This document shows, one piece after another, positions 1 through 5,864 of a stretch of 9,972 nucleotides of DNA. The position numbers were made by a program, and so were the translations under genes. Source of the stretch: Candidatus Methanomethylophilaceae archaeon (GTDB taxonomy: Archaea > Thermoplasmatota > Thermoplasmata > Methanomassiliicoccales > Methanomethylophilaceae); the NCBI GenBank assembly GCA_007116915.1, contig SKHQ01000014.1:1-9972 (forward strand), in the 5' to 3' direction. The first letter of the stretch is position 1, and each line of letters starts with the position of its first letter. The notes beneath the pieces are model-generated. The model had not been told where the DNA came from, did not search any database, and saw only the letters and a program-made list of their open reading frames with translations.

Positions 1-1308
1 AGCCCGGAAGCGGCAACATGGAGGCCTGGGGATGACGGCGAGCTGAAGGCTAAGGCCAAAGAGGTCGGGGTCATGGCCACTGAGAACGAGGATGTAAGGT
101 CGCTACGTGAACTCCTGGTTTACGGCCTAAAGGGAATAGCCGCGTACTACAGCCACGCTAAGGTACTCGGTTTCGAGGACGAGGAGATCACAACTTTCAT
201 ACGCGAGGCTTTGGCATCCACTCTGCAGGATCTTTCAGTCGCTGAGATGGTCGATCTCGACATGCGATGCGGCTCGATGGGAGTCAAGACCATGGCTTTG
301 CTCGATGAAGCCAACACCAGCACCTACGGCCATCCCGAAGTGACCGCTGTGGACATCGGGGTAAGTGACAGACCCGGAATACTGGTCACAGGTCACGACC
401 TGAAGGATCTGGAGATGCTATTGGAGCAGACCAAGGACAAGGGTGTTGACGTGTACACGCATGGTGAGATGCTACCCTGCAACGCCTATCCCGCTTTCAA
501 GGAATATGACAACCTGGTCGGCAACTATGGAGGGTCATGGTGGCAACAGAAGGAGGAGTTCGACAGCTTCAACGGCCCGGTGCTGTTGACAACCAACTGT
601 CTGGTGCCTCCCAAGGACAGCTATTCTGACCGCATATTCATGACCGGTAGCGTCGGCTTCCCGGGTCTTAAGAGGATTGAAGCCGATGATGACGGCCACA
701 AGGATTTCACCCCCTTGATCGAGATGGCTCTATCCTCTCCCCCGCCGCAGAAGCTGGAAGACGGAAAGCTAACCATCGGACTTGCCCGTAACGTTCTGGC
801 AGCAAGCGCCGAGAAGCTGCTGGAGATGGTCTCCCAAGGTAAGATCCGCCGTTTCATGGTCATGGCCGGCTGCGACGGAAGGCACAAGGAGAGGCAGTAT
901 TACACCGACTTCGCCAACGCTCTGCCTGATGATGTCATCATCCTCACGGCGGGATGTGCGAAGTACCGTTACAACAAGCTGTTCCTGGGCGACATAGAGG
1001 GCATACCGCGGGTCGTCGACGCTGGTCAATGCAACGACTCATACTCTCTGGTGGCTACCGCTTTAGCTTTGGCGGATGCATTGAACGTCGGCGTGAACGA
1101 ACTGCCGATATCATACAACATAGCATGGTATGAGCAGAAGGCGGTATTGGTGCTGCTATCGCTTCTGAGCCTTGGCGTCAAGGATATCACCTTGGGTCCA
1201 AGGCTGCCGGCGTTCGTCTCGCCCGCGGTGTTGGACGTTCTGGTGAAGGAGTTCAACATCCGTAAGAACACCGATGTCGATGAGGACATGAGGATATTGT
1301 TGTCGTGA
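1..1308 (+). CDS. hcp: Hybrid-cluster protein (hydroxylamine reductase family), class III-like, 5' end open or starting at 73
   Basis: Hcp proteins carry an Fe-S-O hybrid cluster and reduce hydroxylamine or nitric oxide in the anaerobic cytoplasm. Numbered from the ATG at 73 (411 residues), all hybrid-cluster ligands are visible: H108 (TGHDL), E132 (HGEMLP), C176 (TTNC), C267 (AGCDG), C295 (TAGC), C320 (AGQC), E354 and K356 (WYEQK). Their spacing closely follows the Desulfovibrio enzyme. The short N-terminal domain fits class III. The reading frame stays open to base 1, so the gene may begin off-window; alternatively ATG 73 is the start, with GAGGTC seven bases before it. Oddly, no cysteine codon occurs in any forward frame in bases 1-72, where the N-terminal [4Fe-4S] cysteines should lie. 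A Met stands where GVCGK-type Hcps have the last of them. The next gene starts one base after this stop. Confidence 0.9.
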   Translation, partial: SPEAATWRPGDDGELKAKAKEVGVMATENEDVRSLRELLVYGLKGIAAYYSHAKVLGFEDEEITTFIREALASTLQDLSVAEMVDLDMRCGSMGVKTMALLDEANTSTYGHPEVTAVDIGVSDRPGILVTGHDLKDLEMLLEQTKDKGVDVYTHGEMLPCNAYPAFKEYDNLVGNYGGSWWQQKEEFDSFNGPVLLTTNCLVPPKDSYSDRIFMTGSVGFPGLKRIEADDDGHKDFTPLIEMALSSPPPQKLEDGKLTIGLARNVLAASAEKLLEMVSQGKIRRFMVMAGCDGRHKERQYYTDFANALPDDVIILTAGCAKYRYNKLFLGDIEGIPRVVDAGQCNDSYSLVATALALADALNVGVNELPISYNIAWYEQKAVLVLLSLLSLGVKDITLGPRLPAFVSPAVLDVLVKEFNIRKNTDVDEDMRILLS

Positions 1309-1309
1309 G

Positions 1310-2113
1310 ATGATTGCCATGAAAAGGGATATTATCACCATCGACCCCAAACTCTGCACCGGTTGCGGGGATTGCGTACAGGCATGCCCTGAGGGAGCCA
1401 TACAATTGGTGGATGGCAAAGCCAAGCTGGTAGCGGATAACTACTGTGACGGCCTGGGTGCCTGCATCGGAGAGTGCCCCGAAGGAGCGATATCAGTGGA
1501 GGCCCGCGAGAGTGAGCCCTATGATGAGAGGAAAGTGATGGAGAACATCATCCCTCAAGGGGAGGAGATGGTGAGGCTCCATCTCCGTCACCTCAAGGAC
1601 CATGGCGCCAAACAATGGTTGCAGGAAGCGTTATCCTATCTGGAAGAGAACGGGATACCAGCCCCGAAGGGGTGGGACGGCGAGGAGTCCCAGGACTGCT
1701 CGTGTCTCACGATCCATCCTCCCTCCGCCTCGCTAGACGAGGTGCAATGGCCTATCCAGCTGCAACTCGTGCCGGTGCGGGCTCCCTTCTTGAAAGGAAA
1801 GGAGCTTCTATTGGCGGCTAACTGTTCCGGCTTCGTGCGTGACGGTATAAAGGACCTTTACGGCAAGGCCGCCGCATTGGTGACCGCCTGCCCGAAACTC
1901 GACAGGGATATGCCGCAGTATGCCGAGAAGATAGCGGCCATCATTGACGACGGTGGTGTCGCAGGGATAACGGTGGTCACGATGGAGGTACCATGTTGTC
2001 ACGGATTGGTCAAACTGGTCCAGGATGCTCGGGCAAAGGCGTCCCGTAAGGTGCCGGTCACACATGTTATGTTGTCCCGTGCCGGTGAGATACTGACCAT
2101 GAAGCGGCTGTAA
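1310..2113 (+). CDS. Hcp-associated 4Fe-4S ferredoxin-like protein with C-terminal cysteine-rich domain
   Basis: A likely cytoplasmic electron-transfer partner of the preceding hcp, with which it is translationally linked (one-base gap). Counted from ATG 1310, the first cluster motif is complete: C16, C19, C22 and C26 followed by Pro. The second is reduced: C46, C52 and C56-Pro, with Leu at the usual second position. The remaining ~200 residues hold more cysteines: C130/C132, C172, C194 (ACPK) and the pair C229-C230 (EVPCCHGL), features of the long ferredoxins found beside hcp in anaerobes. ATG 1319 (MKRDIITID) is the better start by family pattern and by the GTGAG placed 10-14 bases before it; ATG 1310 would add three residues. 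The gene ends 9 bases from the convergent aconitase X gene, with no terminator visible between them. Role as Hcp reductant is inferred from context. Confidence 0.87.
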   Translation: MIAMKRDIITIDPKLCTGCGDCVQACPEGAIQLVDGKAKLVADNYCDGLGACIGECPEGAISVEARESEPYDERKVMENIIPQGEEMVRLHLRHLKDHGAKQWLQEALSYLEENGIPAPKGWDGEESQDCSCLTIHPPSASLDEVQWPIQLQLVPVRAPFLKGKELLLAANCSGFVRDGIKDLYGKAAALVTACPKLDRDMPQYAEKIAAIIDDGGVAGITVVTMEVPCCHGLVKLVQDARAKASRKVPVTHVMLSRAGEILTMKRL

Positions 2114-2122
2114 ACCACTTAC

Positions 2123-3184
2123 TCAAACCTTACCCAACATCATTCCCAAAGCATCATCGTCGGTGACCAGGAAGGCATCGATTCCTGAGGATTTGAGGCA
2201 TCCAACCAGGCCGGGACTGGTGCAGGCCACTTTCTTTCCATTCATCTCATCCTTCAACGAGAGGGGGCAGCGATCGATGCCAATCATCCCTCTGCATCTC
2301 AGGATCTCCCCGGTCTTGGGACTTTTGTCCGAGCACAGACTTGAGATGAAGAACCAGGTCATTATGCCGACTCCGCGGTCGGAGAGCGCCCGGGCCCATC
2401 TATTGACCTCCTGTTCAGAAAGATGAGGACAGCCCAGTATTAGCAGGTCAGCGTCCTCACGGCCATCGGGTTCAGCTACAATCTCGGAAGCATAAAAGGC
2501 TTCCAGATCATTCGGTACATTTTGTTGCGCGGTGATATGGAACAAGGGCATGTCACCGCGGGAATTGATGGCGAAAGACAATTTTTTGAAATCTCCGAGA
2601 CCGGCCCTTAAACCGCAGATTTGAGGAACCTCGCCAGACAAGGTTGCCGATATGCCTGCGCCCAATGCTCCCAGGTCGATCCCCGGCGTATCGATAACCA
2701 CTGCAACCGTCGCCTTCCGTCCCTCATCTCTATGCAGGCCCCTTTCGGGGGTGAGTCCGCTGATGGCGGCGGCCAGCGAATCATCGTAACTCTCCAGCTC
2801 GCTTCTTGCACCCAGGCCCGAGTTGACAAAGGCGCAGGCCGCTCTGCCTCCCCAGGCCACGATGCTGTCGCGGGAAACGTTATGGCCGCAGAGATATGGG
2901 GCGCAGCTGCGTACATTCATCAATCCCGGCGGTAAAAACTCGTCATCAATCAGGGGCCGGCCGGGGTTCAGACTGCAGCTGACGGCCAGGCCATCAACGG
3001 CCAAGGAGAGTATACGGTCTCTTCTCGATGATACATCCCAGTCCGGTATGTGTGCCGATCTGACCGGAACGAGTCTCGACGATCCACATTCGTCACCGAG
3101 GCGTACCAGTTTCCCCATGGCCCATGCCATTGGCTCTCCCATCTCGCCTTGAAGACAATGCTCCTGTGCTTTGGTCAGATGCAT
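2123..3184 (-). CDS. Divergent aconitase X (DUF521/AcnX) large-subunit homologue
   Basis: AcnX proteins are Fe-S hydro-lyases; archaeal members form the large subunit of phosphomevalonate dehydratase in the modified mevalonate pathway. Family landmarks run in order: N-terminal LTKAQE..GEMGE, LNP at 72-74, SCAPYL (C94), AWGG..ACAFVNSGLGAR (110-127), GLTPERGLHRDEGR (143-156), LFHIT (214-218), GCPH (C252) and a late VAC (C321). C94, C252 and C321 fit the three cluster cysteines. At 353 residues it is shorter than the roughly 400 usual for the family. Several positions I expect in the dehydratase are changed: AWGESS is AWGGRA, GARTNR is GARSEL, and the C-terminal NSAK motif reads DDDA. No small subunit (DUF126) gene is present in the window. 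It is last in a minus-strand operon, starting 5 bases after the methyltransferase stop. I regard it as a paralogue with altered or lost activity rather than the standard mevalonate enzyme. Confidence 0.8.
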   Translation of the reverse strand: MHLTKAQEHCLQGEMGEPMAWAMGKLVRLGDECGSSRLVPVRSAHIPDWDVSSRRDRILSLAVDGLAVSCSLNPGRPLIDDEFLPPGLMNVRSCAPYLCGHNVSRDSIVAWGGRAACAFVNSGLGARSELESYDDSLAAAISGLTPERGLHRDEGRKATVAVVIDTPGIDLGALGAGISATLSGEVPQICGLRAGLGDFKKLSFAINSRGDMPLFHITAQQNVPNDLEAFYASEIVAEPDGREDADLLILGCPHLSEQEVNRWARALSDRGVGIMTWFFISSLCSDKSPKTGEILRCRGMIGIDRCPLSLKDEMNGKKVACTSPGLVGCLKSSGIDAFLVTDDDALGMMLGKV

Positions 3185-3189
3185 GGATC

Positions 3190-3849
3190 CTAATCTGCTA
3201 TAGGCTTACGGAGCACAACCTCATACAGTTTCTTGACGAATGGCGGAGAGGTGTCTTCAAATTCCACTATACGTTCGATCTGATATCCCTTCGCCAACCT
3301 CCTCACCTTCTCATCCGAGAAGAAATGGACAACGAAGCCCATGGGGTTCTGCCACATATCCTCACCGACCGGGAGGAACTTCCCATAGTGAGGGTCGTTG
3401 TCATTCCGTACCGAGAATATGTTCAACCCTCCCGGTTTCAAGATCCTCAGACATTCACTGAGTCCGAAGGAGACCTCCTCCTCACTCAGTTCCATGGTGA
3501 ACAGCATGTGGGAGTATACAGCGTCGAAAGATGAATCCGGGAATGGCAGTGGCCTTCTGACGTCATGGACGCCTAGCGTCATCGTCGCGCCCTCCTCCTC
3601 GGCCTTCTCTGCCAACTGTAAGATGGCCTGTTGGGAGTAGTCGATTGCCCACACTTCAAAACCCTCACTGGCAAAGAATATGGCATCCCTCCCTTGCCCG
3701 CAACCTATCTCCAACAGCTTGTTGTAACCATCCTTCTTCAGCAGGTCGTTGGCCGAAATCGCAAGTTCGCTGGGATCATTCCCGAAGAAGTCCTCCGCCA
3801 TGGCGTAGGTACCATCCCATTGCTCTCTCTGATCCTTCTTATCCTCCAT
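3190..3849 (-). CDS. Class I SAM-dependent methyltransferase
   Basis: A soluble Rossmann-fold methyltransferase of unknown substrate, 219 residues from ATG 3849. Motif I is LLEIGCGQGRDA (about 45-56), the acidic residue after strand 2 is in AIDYS (D70), motif II is VHDVRRPLPF with D96, and motif III/post-III is LRILKPGGL (about 134-142). The N-terminal pattern EQWDGTYA...DDF/E-FF...PSE resembles the TehB/UbiE-like small-molecule methyltransferases. The start is set by a GGTGA four bases before ATG 3849; a GTG at 3873 overlapping the upstream TAG would add eight residues but lacks such a site. It sits in the middle of the operon, 23 bases after the DUF169 gene and 5 bases before AcnX, so it probably acts in the same process. 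It ends with TAG. Confidence 0.88.
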   Translation of the reverse strand: MEDKKDQREQWDGTYAMAEDFFGNDPSELAISANDLLKKDGYNKLLEIGCGQGRDAIFFASEGFEVWAIDYSQQAILQLAEKAEEEGATMTLGVHDVRRPLPFPDSSFDAVYSHMLFTMELSEEEVSFGLSECLRILKPGGLNIFSVRNDNDPHYGKFLPVGEDMWQNPMGFVVHFFSDEKVRRLAKGYQIERIVEFEDTSPPFVKKLYEVVLRKPIAD

Positions 3850-3872
3850 GGATTCACCCTTTACAGAATCCA

Positions 3873-4601
3873 CTACCCCTTGACACGGGATTTCGGTATC
3901 GGTCCCTCTGCAAGCGTACTGATGGCATCCATCATGGCGGGGAAGTTCGACGAAGGTATTCCCAGCAACATCTCCTCTGGACCCATATCAGTTGACTTAC
4001 GACAGCCGAAGCAGCCCAATGATATGTTCGGCGAACCAGATAAGTATGGTTTAGCAGTAGAATCCGCACAAGCCGCCTGTACTGACGCCATATCTAGGCT
4101 GGCCCTTCCTCCTTCGGAATAGGTGTCAGCGACGGGAAGCAACCAGTAGATCTGTTCCGGCATTCCAGTGACGACGATGACATCGGGCACGCCTTGGAAC
4201 ATGCTAAGCGGAGCGACAACGGTGGCTGCGACACTACCGGCCTCCAAAGACGGAGACATCTCAATGGTCTTTCCCGCTGCTGCCGGCGCTTCGTAGAGTC
4301 CCATCTTGCTGTGGAACTCCCCTGACCTCACATTGTCTGCCAGCGGAGCCATCCCCAAAGCCGCCGCACCGATAGCACACATCTGTTTGTCCGCGGGAAC
4401 GATCATCGCCTCTCCCTTACGCGCCCGCATTATCGATTGGCAATGTCTTACCGGATCCTCAACCTCTTGACACCAAGAGGGGGGTTTGGATCCTGCCTTC
4501 ACCAGTCCAATGCCAACAGGCTCGTTTTCGAGGCCTAAGGCATCCATCAGGGTTTTCGAGTGTTCTGCATATCCCATGAATATCAGTGAAAAAATCCTCA
4601 T
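3873..4601 (-). CDS. DUF169 family protein
   Basis: The protein matches the DUF169 (COG2043) pattern: an N-terminal LGLENEPVGIGLVKAG, then cysteines with C-(x9)-C-Q and an ARKGE stretch (C44, C54, about 59-63), CAIGAAALGM (C75), and C-terminal cysteines C178, C197 and C200 (LGCFGCR). The family is common in anaerobic archaea and has no established reaction; the conserved cysteines suggest metal, Fe-S or thiol chemistry, which is inference. It is first in the minus-strand operon with the methyltransferase and AcnX. A TATA-like GTATATT (plus-strand 4621-4627) lies 20-26 bases before ATG 4601, compatible with a leaderless message starting there. ATG 4577 (MGYAEHSKTL) is an alternative that better matches the usual family beginning. 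It ends with TAG at 3873-3875. Confidence 0.83.
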   Translation of the reverse strand: MRIFSLIFMGYAEHSKTLMDALGLENEPVGIGLVKAGSKPPSWCQEVEDPVRHCQSIMRARKGEAMIVPADKQMCAIGAAALGMAPLADNVRSGEFHSKMGLYEAPAAAGKTIEMSPSLEAGSVAATVVAPLSMFQGVPDVIVVTGMPEQIYWLLPVADTYSEGGRASLDMASVQAACADSTAKPYLSGSPNISLGCFGCRKSTDMGPEEMLLGIPSSNFPAMMDAISTLAEGPIPKSRVKG

Positions 4602-4617
4602 TTTCAGTTGATAATGG

Positions 4618-4630
4618 TTTGTATATTGGA
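4618..4630 (-). promoter_or_regulatory. TATA-like promoter of the DUF169-methyltransferase-AcnX operon
   Basis: On the minus strand the sequence CCAATATACAAA lies 20-26 bases before ATG 4601. That distance would place transcription start at or very near the start codon, so a leaderless mRNA is likely. It also separates the operon from the tRNA gene 57 bases upstream. Inferred from position and composition only. Confidence 0.5.
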
Positions 4631-4657
4631 TGGGAGGATAACGATTGATTAGAATTA

Positions 4658-4733
4658 TGGTGGGCCCGGCCGGATTTGAACCGGCGATCTACGCCTTGTA
4701 AGGGCGTCATCATAACCCCTAGACCACGGGCCC
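4658..4733 (-). tRNA. tRNA-Val(UAC)
   Basis: The minus strand folds into a complete cloverleaf of 76 bases including an encoded CCA. The acceptor stem is GGGCCCG paired with CGGGCCC, the discriminator base is A, the anticodon stem ACGCC/GGCGT is perfect, and the T arm is GCCGG-TTCAAAT-CCGGC. The seven-base loop CTTACAA gives anticodon TAC, reading GUA and probably other Val codons. There is no intron. The gene is upstream of, and co-directional with, the DUF169 operon. A close sister tRNA-Val lies at 7543-7618. Confidence 0.96.
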
Positions 4734-4758
4734 TTCGGTCCGACTTTAATCGTGATGA

Positions 4759-4769
4759 GGTATTAAAAC
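4759..4769 (-). promoter_or_regulatory. TATA-like promoter of tRNA-Val(UAC)
   Basis: GTTTTAATACC on the minus strand lies about 26-36 bases before the first base of the tRNA, the distance expected for an archaeal TATA box with a start a few bases upstream of the mature 5' end. Confidence 0.5.
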
Positions 4770-4871
4770 ATAATGCAAAAGCCGTCTGGACTCGACCCTG
4801 GTAGGGCCTCCAAAGCTCCTTGTTCCTCCGAAATATGGAAAAAATTGCAATTCTACGCAATTCGTATTTAA

Positions 4872-4891
4872 TTAGGTGAATATTCGCCTAA
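4872..4891. promoter_or_regulatory. 20-base near-perfect palindrome, candidate repressor/activator operator
   Basis: TTAGGTGAATATTCGCCTAA pairs at 9 of 10 positions in each arm (only T4877/G4886 differ). The outer half-sites TTAGG/CCTAA resemble those of DtxR/IdeR-type metal regulators, but the assignment is only by resemblance. It lies about 75 bases upstream of the TATA box of the downstream operon, so it could act as an activator site or a distal operator. Confidence 0.55.
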
Positions 4892-4963
4892 ATGGGATAC
4901 ACGTATATGAAAATCATTGATAATATAATTATTTCGTAAAATGAATGTTTTATTTCGCATCAA

Positions 4964-4973
4964 GTTTAAATAA
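4964..4973 (+). promoter_or_regulatory. TATA box of the stress-protein/symporter operon
   Basis: GTTTAAATAA is the best TATA-like match upstream of ATG 5069. A start about 25 bases downstream (near 4995) would give a leader of roughly 70-75 bases that contains the hairpin at 5008-5033. Confidence 0.5.
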
Positions 4974-5007
4974 TTCGTGTTTTGTAGCTTACCTTTGAGC
5001 ATCCCTC

Positions 5008-5033
5008 ACCCTATTGAAAATCTTCCTTAGGGT
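5008..5033 (+). promoter_or_regulatory. Hairpin in the predicted mRNA leader
   Basis: ACCCTA (5008-5013) pairs with TAGGGT (5028-5033). Inside, after a symmetric two-by-two internal loop, GAA pairs with TTC around a four-base loop. It lies 35 bases before ATG 5069, followed by a strong GGGGTGA and then the GGAG ribosome site (5058-5061). It may affect translation or mRNA stability; no known riboswitch class is recognised. Confidence 0.35.
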
Positions 5034-5068
5034 ACTCGTGCGGGGTGACAACGGAACGGAGCTGATAC

Positions 5069-5854
5069 ATGACAAACGAACAAGATGCGGATAATCCGTT
5101 GCGAGAAAGGAGGATACTCCTGGCATCCGACGGGTCGATGCCCGCAATCGCCGCCACTAAGAAGGCGATCGATCTGGCGGTCCTCATGGATGCCGTGGTC
5201 TACGTGACCACGGTCCCAGAGAGGACGCCATTGACGATCCTGGAACAGATGGGCGAGCAGGTTGAGGATTCCCGCTACACTGGTCAGTTGGCCGACGGTC
5301 CCGAGGTGGCCCGTGAATACGGTCTGTTGCACGATGTGGAGGTCAGGGAATTGCCGATGGGTCCCGGACCTATAGTTGGTTCCATCCTCAAGGCGGCCAA
5401 TGATATCCAGCCTGACATGATAGTCCTGGGTAACTCTGGTCGTGGCGGTTGGGAGAGGTTGACCCTGGGCAGTGTCGCCGAGGGCGTCATGCGCCACTCC
5501 CCGTACCCGGTCACTATGACCAAGGGATGGGACAAGGATGAACTGGGGGATCTATTGGCCATAGCCAAGGGCCTGATAAAGCCCTCCATGGACTTCACCC
5601 GTGAGGCAAAGGTCAGTAGGATACCGGTGTCAGAGCTCAACCTGGGCAGGAGGCTTACAGTTTCCTTCCTAGCGTTGCTCACATTCCTGATACCCTACTT
5701 CGGCCTGGGAATTTTGAACACATTCTATCCGGAAACGGCGATGACCATTGTCTTCGGTGGCTTCACGATAGCCATACTGTGGATAATGGCACTGTTCCCT
5801 CTCGGCATACTGACTGGGTTAGGGTTCCACCGGATAGCGAGCGCGTACGACTGA
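5069..5854 (+). CDS. Universal stress protein domain fused to a two-helix membrane tail (symporter accessory subunit)
   Basis: Residues 14-150 form a UspA-type nucleotide-binding domain: RILLASDGS at the start (15-23) and the ATP motif G-x2-G-x9-G-S complete as G121, G124, G134 and S135, ending in SPYPVTM. After a hydrophilic linker (about 153-192) come two membrane helices (about 196-216 and 226-250) and a short tail ending RIASAYD. This tail resembles the small DUF485/YjcH-type subunit that precedes the acetate symporter actP in bacteria, which often ends with an RAN..FD-like sequence. The symporter gene follows after 10 bases, so the protein probably assembles with it and places an ATP/AMP-sensing domain on the cytoplasmic face; that regulatory role is inference. 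The ribosome site GGAG is 7 bases before the ATG. It ends in TGA. Confidence 0.85.
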   Translation: MTNEQDADNPLRERRILLASDGSMPAIAATKKAIDLAVLMDAVVYVTTVPERTPLTILEQMGEQVEDSRYTGQLADGPEVAREYGLLHDVEVRELPMGPGPIVGSILKAANDIQPDMIVLGNSGRGGWERLTLGSVAEGVMRHSPYPVTMTKGWDKDELGDLLAIAKGLIKPSMDFTREAKVSRIPVSELNLGRRLTVSFLALLTFLIPYFGLGILNTFYPETAMTIVFGGFTIAILWIMALFPLGILTGLGFHRIASAYD

Positions 5855-5864
5855 GGTGTGAAAA

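Larger units (their letters stand above)
4734..5068. other. 335-base AT-rich control region between tRNA-Val(UAC) and the stress-protein/symporter operon
   Basis: I see no gene here; the longest frame crossing it also crosses the tRNA and has no family features. The left 70 bases serve the tRNA promoter. From about 4830 the region becomes AT-rich and holds a direct repeat GCAATTC (4847 and 4857, one helical turn apart), a 20-base palindrome at 4872-4891, TTATTTCG twice (4929 and 4950), a related TAATTCG at 4971, a TATA box at 4964-4973 and a hairpin-forming leader. The length is unusual in this tightly packed window and suggests regulated expression of the downstream operon. Confidence 0.75.

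Noticed and set aside
2608..3152. Overlapping open frames of about 100 codons on both strands within the AcnX gene
   Set aside because: Shadows produced by GC-rich codon use; AcnX motifs run continuously through the region in another frame.
3861..3875. TAG of the DUF169 gene as a pyrrolysine codon
   Set aside because: The frame after TAG meets TAA after three codons. TAG also ends three other genes here, so it is an ordinary stop.
3124..4122. Open plus-strand frames of 136 and 163 codons opposite the methyltransferase and DUF169 genes
   Set aside because: They are antisense to well-supported family members, have no family motifs and no suitable ribosome sites.
4459..4860. A 133-codon minus-strand frame across tRNA-Val(UAC)
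   Set aside because: It runs through the tRNA and into the DUF169 gene, with low-complexity composition and no recognisable domain.
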